64,000 nt of DNA. It comes from Leptolyngbya sp. NIES-2104. Lineage in GTDB: Bacteria; Cyanobacteriota; Cyanobacteriia; Leptolyngbyales; Leptolyngbyaceae. Under the pieces are notes generated by a model. That model made no database searches. It worked only from the letters and a program-made list of their open reading frames with translations, and was not told the DNA's origin. The first letter of the stretch is position 1; the number at the start of each line of letters is the position of its first letter. Made by a program: the position numbers and the translations under genes. The DNA lies in NCBI RefSeq assembly GCF_001485215.1, contig NZ_BBWW01000001.1:310001-374000 (forward strand), written 5' to 3'. Positions 1 to 8,524 of this stretch are shown one piece after another.

Positions 1-209
1 GCTAAACCCCGTTTAAGTCGATAGTCTGTTTCTTCACCTTCAAGCGCTTGCAGTTGTCGATTGAGTTCGCCTTTCGTGCCATGTCTTGCTTCTTGAAATA
101 GCGTGATTAGTTCTTCTGCGATCGCTAATATTTTCTCATCAAGCGGCAATCGTTTCGGAACAATCTCTTCCCCGTTCAAGCGATGAATGAGTAAATCAGT
201 CGGTAACAT
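1..209 (-). CDS. DUF790 family protein, N-terminal part (runs off window)
   Basis: Open on the minus strand from an ATG at 209 to the window edge, giving about 69 residues that begin MLPTDLLIHRLNGEEIVPKR. This opening resembles cyanobacterial DUF790 proteins, a nuclease-like family often found near helicases, but I judge this from recalled family starts. The C-terminal part is outside the window, so no catalytic motif can be checked. The gene is divergent from the nuclease at 297, with an 87-base gap that must hold both promoters. Confidence 0.5.
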   Translation of the reverse strand, partial: MLPTDLLIHRLNGEEIVPKRLPLDEKILAIAEELITLFQEARHGTKGELNRQLQALEGEETDYRLKRGL

Positions 210-296
210 AGATTCGCCATCCGATTAAGAATCTATCTTAACGCGACGAAACCCCAAATCCGCTGCATAATAAGCTCAAAAAGATAAATAGACGAT

Positions 297-1151
297 ATGC
301 TCAAACCCCGTTGGCAACTATTTGCGATCGCAACTCTCATCACTGCTGCGATCGTTGGCTTAATTCTCTTCCTGAATCGACCACAAACTCCGATCGGCAC
401 TCAACCCCTGCTGCCTCCTAAAAATGTTCACCTCACGATGGGCATTCCCAGCGAAGCCACCTCGAATATTACCAATGCAGATGACTATCTGATTGCAGAT
501 AATGCCCGTCCTTATGTCATTTCATACAACAACAGCAAACACATCCCGAACTGGTCAAGCTGGCAACTCAACAAAAGCTGGCTTGGAACCGTTCCCCGCT
601 CTAACGATTTTCGCCCTGACACAACTTTGCCGAAAGGCTGGTATCAAGTCAAATCGAGCGACTACAACGGCAGTGGATACGATCGCGGTCATTTAACCCC
701 TTCTGCCGATCGCACCAAAGATGCTCAAACGAATTCTTCAACCTTTTTGATGACTAATATCGTGCCGCAGACCGCCGATAACAATCGCGACGTGTGGGAA
801 GGTCTAGAAAGCGAATCACGCCGATTAGTCAACGCTGGAAAAGAACTCTACATCGTGGCAGGCGGATCAGGCGAAAAAGGCACGATCGGTGCTCAAAAAA
901 TCTCGATTCCTGCTTCGACCTGGAAAGTAATCGTTGTAATGGACAAGCCAAATTCAACGGCTTCAGATGTCACCGGAAAAACGCGGGTGATTGCGATCGA
1001 TGTTCCGAATATCAATGGCATCAAAGACAAAACTTGGCGAGACTATCGAATCAGTGTAGATGCGTTAGAGCAAAAAACTGGCTACGACTTTCTCAGCAAT
1101 GTTTCAGAGGCGATCCAACAAGCGATCGAAAGTAAAGTCGATCAAGGCTAA
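297..1151 (+). CDS. DNA/RNA non-specific endonuclease (NUC1 / Serratia nuclease family), exported or membrane-anchored
   Basis: This 284-residue protein has a hydrophobic segment at about residues 8-26 (signal peptide or anchor) followed by a beta-beta-alpha-Me nuclease domain. The DRGH motif is at residues 129-132, with H132 the expected general base. The metal-binding Asn is probably N163, four residues before W167, matching the N-x3-W spacing of Serratia nuclease. The family cleaves single- and double-stranded DNA and RNA with Mg2+. Export suggests periplasmic or extracellular nucleic-acid scavenging. Start is the ATG at 297; the gene stands alone ahead of psaL. Confidence 0.9.
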   Translation: MLKPRWQLFAIATLITAAIVGLILFLNRPQTPIGTQPLLPPKNVHLTMGIPSEATSNITNADDYLIADNARPYVISYNNSKHIPNWSSWQLNKSWLGTVPRSNDFRPDTTLPKGWYQVKSSDYNGSGYDRGHLTPSADRTKDAQTNSSTFLMTNIVPQTADNNRDVWEGLESESRRLVNAGKELYIVAGGSGEKGTIGAQKISIPASTWKVIVVMDKPNSTASDVTGKTRVIAIDVPNINGIKDKTWRDYRISVDALEQKTGYDFLSNVSEAIQQAIESKVDQG

Positions 1152-1239
1152 AAAAAAAGTTGTGTCTTCAGAGTGATGAAGCGTGAAAACGCACCCTCGT
1201 AAAATCTCCCCATACTTTGCGAAAAGGACAATCTAATCT

Positions 1240-1764
1240 ATGCAAATTCTTAGACATCCTGAAGCGACCGATCGCTCTGATGATCCGCGCAATAAAGAGG
1301 TAATTTTCCCCGCTTACGATATTCAAAATGGCAACCTTGCAACGCCGATTAATGCGTCTCCGCTGGTGCGTTCTTATATCAATGCACTTCCAGCGTACCG
1401 GGAAGGTCTTTCCCCGTTGCGGCGTGGTCTAGAAGTTGGCTTAGCTCACGGCTACTGGATTATCGGACCGTTTGCGAAACTGGGTCCATTACGCGATACA
1501 GACTTGGCAAACTTGGCAGGATTGCTCTCTACGATCGGGCTAATCATCATCTCGACGCTTTCAATCTCGCTCTACGGCGCAAGTAATCCTCCGGCTCCGA
1601 TGACCACGATTACGACTCCGAATCCGCCCGCAGAACTCAAAACCGGACATGGTTGGAATGAGTACGCGGCTGGCTTTTTGGTGGGTGGCATTGGTGGTGC
1701 AGCATTAGCTTACTTCTTGCTAACAAACCTTGCATTGTTCAAGAACTTTGCAAGTGGCTTGTAA
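1240..1764 (+). CDS. psaL: Photosystem I reaction center subunit XI (PsaL)
   Basis: The 174-residue sequence matches cyanobacterial PsaL: an N-terminal stromal arm, the conserved stretch with PLVRSYINALPAYREGLSPL (about residues 41-60), then hydrophobic helices near residues 98-118 and 148-168. PsaL sits at the monomer interface of photosystem I in the thylakoid membrane and is needed for trimer or tetramer formation. It stands alone here rather than beside psaI. A GC-rich hairpin follows the stop at 1775-1797. Confidence 0.97.
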   Translation: MQILRHPEATDRSDDPRNKEVIFPAYDIQNGNLATPINASPLVRSYINALPAYREGLSPLRRGLEVGLAHGYWIIGPFAKLGPLRDTDLANLAGLLSTIGLIIISTLSISLYGASNPPAPMTTITTPNPPAELKTGHGWNEYAAGFLVGGIGGAALAYFLLTNLALFKNFASGL

Positions 1765-1774
1765 TTGATTCAGT

Positions 1775-1797
1775 GGAGCGGGCATCTTGCCTGCTCC
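1775..1797 (+). terminator. Hairpin after psaL
   Basis: GGAGCGGGCA (1775-1784) pairs with TGCCTGCTCC (1788-1797) around a TCT loop, with one G-U type mismatch. No T-run follows on the plus strand. It lies between the convergent psaL and pentapeptide-repeat genes. Its core (GGCATCTTGCCTGC) resembles the hairpin at 6973-6999, so it may belong to a repeated terminator-like family. Confidence 0.6.
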
Positions 1798-1803
1798 CTA
1801 AAG

Positions 1804-2685
1804 TCATTGCAACTGGAATTGATGCAATTTATTCTGTGCTAACACCAAATACCGCTGAGTCATATCGGAAAAGACCGCTTCAGAAAGTTGAGTGTCATCA
1901 AGTCTGGCACCCAGAACGCGGACATTGCTGAGATTCGATCGCGTTAAATTTGCCCGACTCAGATTTGTCGATTGCAGATTCGCACTGTGCAAAAAAGCCG
2001 CCTCTAAATTCGCACCCGTTAGATTTGCATTCGCGAGATTCGCTCCTTGCAGTCGTGCTTCACGAAAATTTGTGAACGATAACGCCGCACCCTCCAAATT
2101 CGCACCACTTAGTTTTGCTGCACTCAAGTTGATACCTGATAAGTCGATTCCTCGCAGATCAACGCCGTTTAAGAACGCTTCAGACAAATTCGTTTCACTG
2201 AGGAACGCATTTTGCAGTGATGCTCCACTGAGTCTTGCACCTTGAAGATTTGCCCAATTAAGATTTGCACCTTGAAGATTGGCACTCCGCAGATTGACAT
2301 TGAGCATTTTCGCACCACAGAGATTTGCACCTTCTAAGATGGCTCCGCGCAGATTTGCATGACTTAAATCGGCTCCACTCAGGCGCGATCGCGAAAAGTC
2401 CGACTTGACCAAAAACGCGCCGTTCAAATGCGCTTTCGTGAAATCGGTATCAGCTAAATTTCCCTCAGTCAGCTTTACGAATTGAAAATTTACCCAGTTG
2501 AGAAATGCGCCTTTGAGATTCGCTTTCATCAAAAACGATCGACTCAAATTCGCGCCTGTTAGATTTGCGTTTTCGAGATTGATATCCACGAGCGTTAGAT
2601 GACTCAGATTGGCATTACTGAGATCCACTCCAGAAAAATCTCGATCGCCCCATTCGTATCGTTGTAGTAGCTCTTGAACTTCCAT
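1804..2685 (-). CDS. Pentapeptide-repeat protein
   Basis: This protein of 293 residues is built almost wholly of A(N/D)LXX pentapeptides, for example ANLSHLTLVDINLENANL, running from about residue 20 to residue 270. Such repeats fold into a right-handed quadrilateral beta helix. The family is greatly expanded in cyanobacteria and rarely has a known function; some members mimic DNA. No signal peptide or second domain is seen. I chose the ATG at 2685, which follows a good GGAAGGG ribosome site; the TTG at 2700 is a less likely start. Confidence 0.9.
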   Translation of the reverse strand: MEVQELLQRYEWGDRDFSGVDLSNANLSHLTLVDINLENANLTGANLSRSFLMKANLKGAFLNWVNFQFVKLTEGNLADTDFTKAHLNGAFLVKSDFSRSRLSGADLSHANLRGAILEGANLCGAKMLNVNLRSANLQGANLNWANLQGARLSGASLQNAFLSETNLSEAFLNGVDLRGIDLSGINLSAAKLSGANLEGAALSFTNFREARLQGANLANANLTGANLEAAFLHSANLQSTNLSRANLTRSNLSNVRVLGARLDDTQLSEAVFSDMTQRYLVLAQNKLHQFQLQ

Positions 2686-2795
2686 CGCTTGCCCTTCCAA
2701 TCTATGCTGAGTTTAATCTTTTCTTCAGATTCAGAGAGCGTTTGCACTAGATTGAAAATCGAAAGTAATAGAGCGAAATACAACGATACAGAAGT

Positions 2796-3599
2796 TCAAT
2801 CTTGCAGGTGTGAAAACTGATATGCGCCCACTGCCGAAAGCGCGATCGCCATTACCAATAAGACCGGAATCACAAACCAGGGAAATTGTTCGATCGATAA
2901 ATACGCTGCCGCTCTCAAACCCAGACTCGTATACGTCAACGGCAATAAATATACAAATGCTTTCAACACAGGTGGCAAAGTTGCCGCATCGAAGAAAGTC
3001 CCACCCAAAAACGACATCGGAACGATCACAAAGTTATTATAAATCCCAACGCCTTCTAAAGATTTCACATTCAAGCCAATGATTACACCTAAACCCGCAA
3101 ACACAGCACAATTTAAAATCAGAACCAATAAGAATAATGGATTTAGAAAACTCCATACTTTACCTGTAAAAATGATTGCGACTAGAATCACTGATGCAGC
3201 CGTTAGCAGTCCGCGAATAATTCCCGCCATCATTTTGCCAAGGTGAACAGCGAGCGGATGAACCGGAACCAGTAGAATTTCTTCAAACGTTTTAGTGAAT
3301 AAGCGATCGCCACAAATCGAAAACGTCGTGCCCCCGAAACTAATCACCATCGAAGACAGCGCCACCATTCCCGGCAGAATAAATTGCAGATAATTCTCTC
3401 CTGCGCTCGGTTTCGTCACTGTATCGAGCGAACTGCCTAATCCCAATCCAAACGCCAGAATGTAAATCAACGGTGACACCAACCCCGAAGCGACAATCTG
3501 CGTGACTCTCACCCGCAAATCGAGCCAATCGCCCCAAAACACAGTGAGGCTGTCTTGCCATAAAGTTGAAAGTGGAGAGCGCTGAAGAGTCGATCGCAT
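2796..3599 (-). CDS. ABC-2 type transporter permease
   Basis: 267 residues with about six membrane segments in the ABC-2 permease pattern: a cytosolic N-terminal arm, helices at about residues 37-57 and 75-95, then a long hydrophobic stretch to the C terminus. A typical fragment is LQFILPGMVALSSMVISFGG. The family exports drugs, polysaccharides or lipids with a separate ATPase (NodI/DrrA type). No ATPase gene is adjacent, so the partner must be encoded elsewhere and the substrate cannot be inferred. Start set at the ATG at 3599 rather than the upstream TTG at 3608. Confidence 0.88.
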   Translation of the reverse strand: MRSTLQRSPLSTLWQDSLTVFWGDWLDLRVRVTQIVASGLVSPLIYILAFGLGLGSSLDTVTKPSAGENYLQFILPGMVALSSMVISFGGTTFSICGDRLFTKTFEEILLVPVHPLAVHLGKMMAGIIRGLLTAASVILVAIIFTGKVWSFLNPLFLLVLILNCAVFAGLGVIIGLNVKSLEGVGIYNNFVIVPMSFLGGTFFDAATLPPVLKAFVYLLPLTYTSLGLRAAAYLSIEQFPWFVIPVLLVMAIALSAVGAYQFSHLQD

Positions 3600-3720
3600 A
3601 AGACACAAACCGTTACAATTTCCACTATTTTTGCATCAAGTAGTACTCTTTCACGTCATCCAGTAGCGGGATCGCCCTCAAATTCGTCACAATGAACAAA
3701 TAAAGTGTGGAGATCTTGCG

Positions 3721-4425
3721 GTGAATTTGCTGCTGGTTTTTCTATTTATGGGTCTAATTGCATACTTATATTTGCAGTACCAGAATTACCGGATTCGGAC
3801 AATCCGCGATAGCGATGTCGTTATTGTGCAGGGAGCCGAAGACCGCTACCCGAATTTGCCGCTAGGAAATTTTGCTGTACCGCATCGGTTTCGCGGTCCT
3901 GATCGCGTTCAAGTCGTCTTTCCCACAATTACCGACAAAGGCGAAGTTGAATACATTTACTCATGGCACGACTTGAAAGATGTCCAGCCCACCTTTCTTT
4001 CGCGCACTCACCGTCAAAATAAGATTCGCGTCATGGCAGAACTCGCGCCTGTAATCAAAGAACATTTAAAGCTTGAACAAGATACGATTGCGCTCGAAAA
4101 TCAATCGGTCAAAATCCACAAAATTGCTGAACTCGTCGCCGTTTCTGATTTCTATTCATCGCAGTTAGATATTTACGAAAGAGCGATCGACGAAACCGAA
4201 AAACTGATTAAAAAAGTCGAAGAACTGGGTCAAGTCTATGTCCGCATTGTACGAGAAACGTTAATCGGAACCCGAATCGCCGACTTTAATCCCGATCTTT
4301 TAATCGATTTGCACGTTCCACTCGATGCCCAATACGAGCGCGTCAAAGCCGAATATCAATACATGAAAGACACCGCCCAAGCCTACTATGAACTCCTCAG
4401 AGAAAGCCAAGGCTTGAACCGCTAG
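3721..4425 (+). CDS. Conserved cyanobacterial hypothetical protein with N-terminal membrane anchor
   Basis: I do not recognise a named family. The 234-residue protein has one N-terminal hydrophobic helix (about residues 2-20), a region resembling a small beta domain (about 25-90), and a long charged helical stretch from about residue 95 to the end, likely coiled coil. The start is GTG at 3721, preceded by GGAG with 8-base spacing. It is followed after 33 bases by the DUF3172 gene on the same strand, so co-transcription is likely. Confidence 0.75.
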   Translation: MNLLLVFLFMGLIAYLYLQYQNYRIRTIRDSDVVIVQGAEDRYPNLPLGNFAVPHRFRGPDRVQVVFPTITDKGEVEYIYSWHDLKDVQPTFLSRTHRQNKIRVMAELAPVIKEHLKLEQDTIALENQSVKIHKIAELVAVSDFYSSQLDIYERAIDETEKLIKKVEELGQVYVRIVRETLIGTRIADFNPDLLIDLHVPLDAQYERVKAEYQYMKDTAQAYYELLRESQGLNR

Positions 4426-4458
4426 AATAGAATCTCAATCCTTCTCAATTCATTTCCT

Positions 4459-5043
4459 ATGAAGCGAAGACCCCGAAACAATTCCTACAACGACGATCGT
4501 TACAGTCGCTACGATGATGATTATGAGCCGAATCGAGGAAAACCACCCGTGAACAAATCACCCTCCTGGTTTAACGCCACTGCGATCGGGATTATCGCAG
4601 CTATTTTCGTTTTAGGAATCGGGGTCGGCATCGCCTTTAGCGCCGCCACTCCCACAAATTCAACCAGCTTAGTCACGAACCTGCAACTCGACCAAAAAGC
4701 CCCGAACCCGGATATCTGTATCCAGAACGGTGCAAGCGCGATGGCAGTCAGTACCCGCCTTTATGTGACGCTGGTTCCCTTCAAGGTCTTTGTCGCTCAA
4801 GCCGCAATGGAACCTGCTTGTATCTTGAGACGCGCAAACTGGTCGATTCTCGAACAGCGCAAACTCTTGTCGGGTGAGCAAACCCGCGATTGCCGTAATC
4901 GGATGAACACCTTCGGCTACGTTGGCGATCTGAACAACAAAGATAAATTATCGATCGATTGTGTGTACCAAAGCGACAGCGCTAAAAATCTCTTCTTAGA
5001 TGGTGCTTCGATTCCCACCCTCGGTAGTGACGAGCAGTTCTAG
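4459..5043 (+). CDS. DUF3172 domain membrane protein
   Basis: 194 residues: a strongly charged, Arg/Asp/Tyr-rich N terminus (residues 1-35), one membrane helix at about 39-62 (TAIGIIAAIFVLGIGVGIAF), then a soluble domain with several cysteines. This matches DUF3172, a family of cyanobacteria and plastids with no established biochemical role. The next gene starts 2 bases after its stop, suggesting an operon with the Uma2 gene. Confidence 0.85.
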   Translation: MKRRPRNNSYNDDRYSRYDDDYEPNRGKPPVNKSPSWFNATAIGIIAAIFVLGIGVGIAFSAATPTNSTSLVTNLQLDQKAPNPDICIQNGASAMAVSTRLYVTLVPFKVFVAQAAMEPACILRRANWSILEQRKLLSGEQTRDCRNRMNTFGYVGDLNNKDKLSIDCVYQSDSAKNLFLDGASIPTLGSDEQF

Positions 5044-5045
5044 CC

Positions 5046-5633
5046 ATGACGCAAACCCCGCTAAAAGTGACTTCGCAAGACCAGCACATTGTCGTGCCTG
5101 GAACCTGGGAGCAATTCAAATCGATTCAGAAAGGATTTGAAGACTCACGCGGGGTGCGTCTATTTTATTTTGAGGGAACGATCGAGCTTCTCATGCCTGG
5201 ACGCGAACACGAAATCTTTGGACACGTTATCGGCTACTTAGTGACAACTTACCTGATTCGGCAAGGAATCTTCTTTCAGCCGACGGGCGCGATGACACAA
5301 GAGCAGGAAGGAACTGCATCTGCACAAGCCGACCAATCTTATTGCCTCGATTCCATTAAGCTAATTCCAGATCTCTCAATCGAAGTTGTCTTCACCAGTG
5401 GCGGAACAAGCAAACTCAAACGGTATCAAGCGCTTGGCGTATCTGAAGTATGGATTTGGCAAGACGGGGTTTTGAAGCTTTACCATTTGGGCACTGATGG
5501 ATATGGGGAAGTGAATCAAAGCCAACTCGAAGCCCTTAGAGATCTTGATCTTGATCTGTTACGACGCTGCATTCTAATCGGAGAAACGAATCTGAGTGAA
5601 GCACTTCGAGTTTTTCAACAGGAAATTGGCTGA
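5046..5633 (+). CDS. Uma2 family putative restriction endonuclease (DUF820)
   Basis: 195 residues of the PD-(D/E)XK-like Uma2 fold. Seen are the N-terminal W-x-x-F segment, the G-x-I-E-L-L-M-P-G strand (about residues 40-48), an H-x-x-x-x-G-x-L helix, and the C-terminal catalytic-type strand pair (LIPDLSIEVVFTSGG then KLKRYQALGVSEVWIW). Uma2 genes are massively expanded in cyanobacteria; members are predicted nucleases, mostly untested. The start lies 2 bases after the DUF3172 stop. Confidence 0.88.
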   Translation: MTQTPLKVTSQDQHIVVPGTWEQFKSIQKGFEDSRGVRLFYFEGTIELLMPGREHEIFGHVIGYLVTTYLIRQGIFFQPTGAMTQEQEGTASAQADQSYCLDSIKLIPDLSIEVVFTSGGTSKLKRYQALGVSEVWIWQDGVLKLYHLGTDGYGEVNQSQLEALRDLDLDLLRRCILIGETNLSEALRVFQQEIG

Positions 5634-5790
5634 TTCTTAATCTCTCAATCTGCACCGTTGCAAGTTCGCAGCGATGTTTTTGTTGTCTTAACGAGAAGTT
5701 CCATTGTTCATTACGTTGCCTTAACCCGATCGCATTCCCGTTTCCGATATGCTGATCACTGGTCTACGGTGTATTGATTCTGTCTGATCA

Positions 5791-6537
5791 ATGACATCGT
5801 TCACGCTTGACAGTTCACACCTCGATCGATTCAGTATGTCTAACCTCTACGAAGTGATTGCAAAAGGCGGACCGCTCATGATTCCGCTCGTCGGTTTATC
5901 AGTGGCGACGTTTGCCTGTGCCTTTGAACGATCGACCTTTTGGATTCCATTGCTCAGAACTGAAGCGAAACTATCCCACGACGTTTTGGAAGCGGCGAAA
6001 TATAGTCTGGTCGATGCTCGAGTGATCGCAGAACGCGCAAAATCTCCGATCGGGCGATTTCTTCTCGCCCCATTAAAGCTAAACCATCCGACTCCCGAAA
6101 CGTTTCGCTTAGCGCTCGAAACCGCTGGCGATGAAGAGTTTGTCAAAATGCGGAAGGGCGATAAACTGCTTGAAAGTGTGATTGCGATCGCGCCTCTACT
6201 TGGATTATTGGGAACAGTGACAGGTTTGATGGTCACTTTCTCAAACCTGAATGTCGGAGGGGGTGCAGCATCTGCGGAAGCGACCACGAAAGCCGCTGCC
6301 GGGATCGGGGAAGCACTCACCACAACAGCAGGCGGCATGGTCGTAGCAATCATCGCGCTCTGTATCTTCCGCGTCTCCGTCACCCTCCAAGCCAAACAGA
6401 TGGATTATTTCTCTAAGATTGGCAGCGAGTTGGAATTGATTTATCGTCAATATTGGTACGAACCTGCAACAAGCGAACTAGCGCGAATCGAATCGGCTCG
6501 ATCGCAAGACCCAGAATCGGCTGAAGTCCCTGTTTAA
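5791..6537 (+). CDS. exbB: MotA/TolQ/ExbB proton channel family protein
   Basis: 248 residues with the three-helix ExbB/TolQ plan: a helix at about residues 28-48, a long cytosolic loop, then two C-terminal helices containing IAPLLGLLGTVTGLMVTF and the G-rich segment AAAGIGEALTTTAGGMVVAI. The family forms a pentameric channel that couples the proton gradient to TonB or TolA. The downstream exbD-like gene starts 7 bases later, so the two form one unit. A later ATG at 5836 (residue 16) is a credible alternative start; neither has a strong ribosome site. Confidence 0.9.
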   Translation: MTSFTLDSSHLDRFSMSNLYEVIAKGGPLMIPLVGLSVATFACAFERSTFWIPLLRTEAKLSHDVLEAAKYSLVDARVIAERAKSPIGRFLLAPLKLNHPTPETFRLALETAGDEEFVKMRKGDKLLESVIAIAPLLGLLGTVTGLMVTFSNLNVGGGAASAEATTKAAAGIGEALTTTAGGMVVAIIALCIFRVSVTLQAKQMDYFSKIGSELELIYRQYWYEPATSELARIESARSQDPESAEVPV

Positions 6538-6544
6538 GAACTCT

Positions 6545-6952
6545 ATGAAATTCAAGAATCAGCAAAAAGGATCGCAAATGCCCGAAATTAATCTCGTGCC
6601 GATGATGGACGTGATTATGACGATTCTGACGTTTTTTATCATCGTGTCGATGACACTGACGAATTTTCAATCGGTCGATGCAAATTTACCCAGTGCAGAT
6701 AAGGGAAGCAGTACGGAAACGCCTGTTGATCCTTTAGTGATTGGGGTGACGAAAACGGGACAAGTCGAAATCAATCAGGGTGCAGTCACAGAAGCGCAAA
6801 TGGGTGAGCAAGTGGTTTCGTATTTTCAGAAGAATCCGAAAGGAACCATCATTCTAAAAGCTGATAAATCTTTGCCGTATGAGCGGGTTGTAAAAACGCT
6901 GGGCGTGTTGCGAGATGTGGGGGGCGACCGCGTTTCGTTAGCGATCGAATAA
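6545..6952 (+). CDS. exbD: ExbD/TolR family biopolymer transport protein
   Basis: 135 residues: a short cytosolic N terminus, one membrane helix at about residues 19-40, and a periplasmic domain with the ExbD/TolR fold. The conserved membrane Asp is in the segment PEINLVPMMDVIMTILTFF. With ExbB it makes the proton-driven stator that energises a TonB-like protein. Translation may start at 6545 or at the internal ATG at 6578 (MPEINLVPMMD), which is the usual family start. Codirectional with exbB. Confidence 0.92.
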   Translation: MKFKNQQKGSQMPEINLVPMMDVIMTILTFFIIVSMTLTNFQSVDANLPSADKGSSTETPVDPLVIGVTKTGQVEINQGAVTEAQMGEQVVSYFQKNPKGTIILKADKSLPYERVVKTLGVLRDVGGDRVSLAIE

Positions 6953-6963
6953 ACTCAGAACAA

Positions 6964-6999
6964 TCAAAAAAAGTGGTGCAGACATCTTGCCTGCACCAC
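6964..6999 (-). terminator. Rho-independent terminator of the TonB-like gene
   Basis: A 12-bp stem (6973-6984 with 6988-6999, one mismatch) around a TCT loop. Read on the minus strand it is followed by a run of seven T (complement of 6966-6972), a classic intrinsic terminator for the gene ending at 7017. It also separates it from the convergent exbD. The stem shares GACATCTTGCCTGC with the psaL hairpin. Confidence 0.8.
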
Positions 7000-7016
7000 A
7001 ATCAATGTTTGATTTC

Positions 7017-8108
7017 TTAACTTCCTGGATTTCTAAGCCAAGTTACTACGATCGTGCCTGTTCTGTCCTTAGTCGGAACTAAGTTCATGTAAAACGTGGT
7101 GGTTTCTTTCTTCAACTGATAGAGGTTGCCACCGCCATACTGACCTTTCGGAGTCACTTGGAAGCTTCCAGACAGACCCGCTGTAGAGATTGTTTGAAAG
7201 AAGACATCCGGCGTTTGACCTGTAATCAAGGTTGGACTGCCATCAATTCCCGGACGCATTTCTGGAATAGCTCCAGTTTGTAACTCTGCCGCGCTCACGA
7301 CATTAAAGAACATTTCTGGTTTCGGAAATTGTTCGGGTTGGGCATTGGTTTGAGGATTGTCAGAGCGATCGACTTGAGGAGCTAGATCAGTCAGTAGATT
7401 GTAGTAATCTGCGGGAATGTTTACAGAACCTTTGAGTGCTGCTAAGTCCGAAACCTTACTATCACTGAGCAAAATCACTGTTGTCGGTTCATCTTTGAAC
7501 AAGTGTAAGAACAGTGTTTTCTTGTCTGGCGTAGTCACGGTGTAAATCTTTTTATCAGCCGTCTCTTCGTCTGGTGTTAGGGCAAAGCCTTTTGCTTTTG
7601 GTGCAGAAAGGTAGAATGCTGCAACTGTATTCAGATTCGCAGTAGCAACGCGGCAATTTTCACCAAGTCCAACATTGAAACAGTTCGGGGTAGAAGGACT
7701 GTAGTGAGGAAAATCGGCAGCGGTCGCGGTTCCTGTATTTCTTGAGGGCTGAGCTTGGGATTGTGGAGAAGTTGCTGATTCTGGTGGATTGGCTTCTTGA
7801 GGTGTCGGAGACTCGATCGATTTTTGCACGATCGGATTTGGGTTCGGGCGATTGATTCTTGGTAGGGCGGGTTTTGGTTTTGCGATCGCGACTTTCGGAG
7901 TTTGTCTCGCGCTAGATTTGGTCGTCGGTAACTGAGTGATTTTCACCGGAGCTTCTTTATTTTCCGGTGGCTTTTCTTGTTCTTTTGGAAAGGGCGTGAA
8001 CAGTAAGAGTGCGTGCAGTCCGAGCGCTGCGAATAACATGGGTCGAACCATCGATCGCGCTGCGGCAGGAACTTGAGGAAAGGTAGGTAAGGAAAGAGTC
8101 TTAGTCAT
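7017..8108 (-). CDS. TonB-like, proline-rich membrane-anchored protein (function unproven)
   Basis: 363 residues from the ATG at 8108. One membrane helix lies at about residues 19-37, then a Pro/Lys-rich stretch (KPKPALPRINRPNPNP and similar, about residues 70-120) able to span a periplasm, then a C-terminal soluble region. This is the architecture of TonB. I cannot show a canonical TonB C-terminal domain, so the call rests on shape and on the convergent ExbB/ExbD pair next door. A longer form would start at 8195. Ends in a clear terminator. Confidence 0.55.
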   Translation of the reverse strand: MTKTLSLPTFPQVPAAARSMVRPMLFAALGLHALLLFTPFPKEQEKPPENKEAPVKITQLPTTKSSARQTPKVAIAKPKPALPRINRPNPNPIVQKSIESPTPQEANPPESATSPQSQAQPSRNTGTATAADFPHYSPSTPNCFNVGLGENCRVATANLNTVAAFYLSAPKAKGFALTPDEETADKKIYTVTTPDKKTLFLHLFKDEPTTVILLSDSKVSDLAALKGSVNIPADYYNLLTDLAPQVDRSDNPQTNAQPEQFPKPEMFFNVVSAAELQTGAIPEMRPGIDGSPTLITGQTPDVFFQTISTAGLSGSFQVTPKGQYGGGNLYQLKKETTTFYMNLVPTKDRTGTIVVTWLRNPGS

Positions 8109-8396
8109 AAGGTCAAAGAGTGCATGGACTGAGAACAGAACGGGCAAGGAATCGATTGCGGAATTCTTTTCACAGCACAGATGCGAGTTTGCCACATCAA
8201 TCGTTCAAGCTTTGATCAATCTGTCTGTTGTGCTGAATTTGAAGCAGTACTGATCTTGATCAAAGCTTCATTTCTAAAGTCAATGCAAAAATTGTATCGC
8301 GATCGTCTCAATATCTGTCCATTTATAGATCATTTATCTAAGTTTTCTAGCGTATTACTGATATAGATACGTTGTTGTGCTGAGTATCACCTTCCT

Positions 8397-8459
8397 GTTA
8401 ACCAAAGTTTTAACTAGATTTAATCTACTGTTAGTTTTCTGTTTGCTTTTGCTTAACTG
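8397..8459 (+). promoter_or_regulatory. Tandem Pho boxes upstream of pstS
   Basis: TTAA-centred octamers resembling the cyanobacterial PHO box (CTTAACCT-like repeats) occur at 8397-8404 (GTTAACCA), 8409-8416 (TTTAACTA), 8419-8426 (TTTAATCT), 8430-8437 (GTTAGTTT) and 8452-8459 (CTTAACTG). Spacings of 12, 10, 11 and 22 bases match the roughly 11-bp periodicity known for PhoB/SphR sites. pstS begins 66 bases later. The rest of the 8109-8524 divergent region shows no gene. Binding by SphR is inferred. Confidence 0.7.
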
Positions 8460-8524
8460 ATTGGGTTGTAGTGTTGTCATTGTTACCTAAATCGACACTA
8501 GATCGCATAAAGAACGAGGACATC

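Noticed and set aside
5847-6395. 182-residue minus-strand frame in exbB
   Set aside because: Shadow of exbB with low-complexity Ala/Ser composition.
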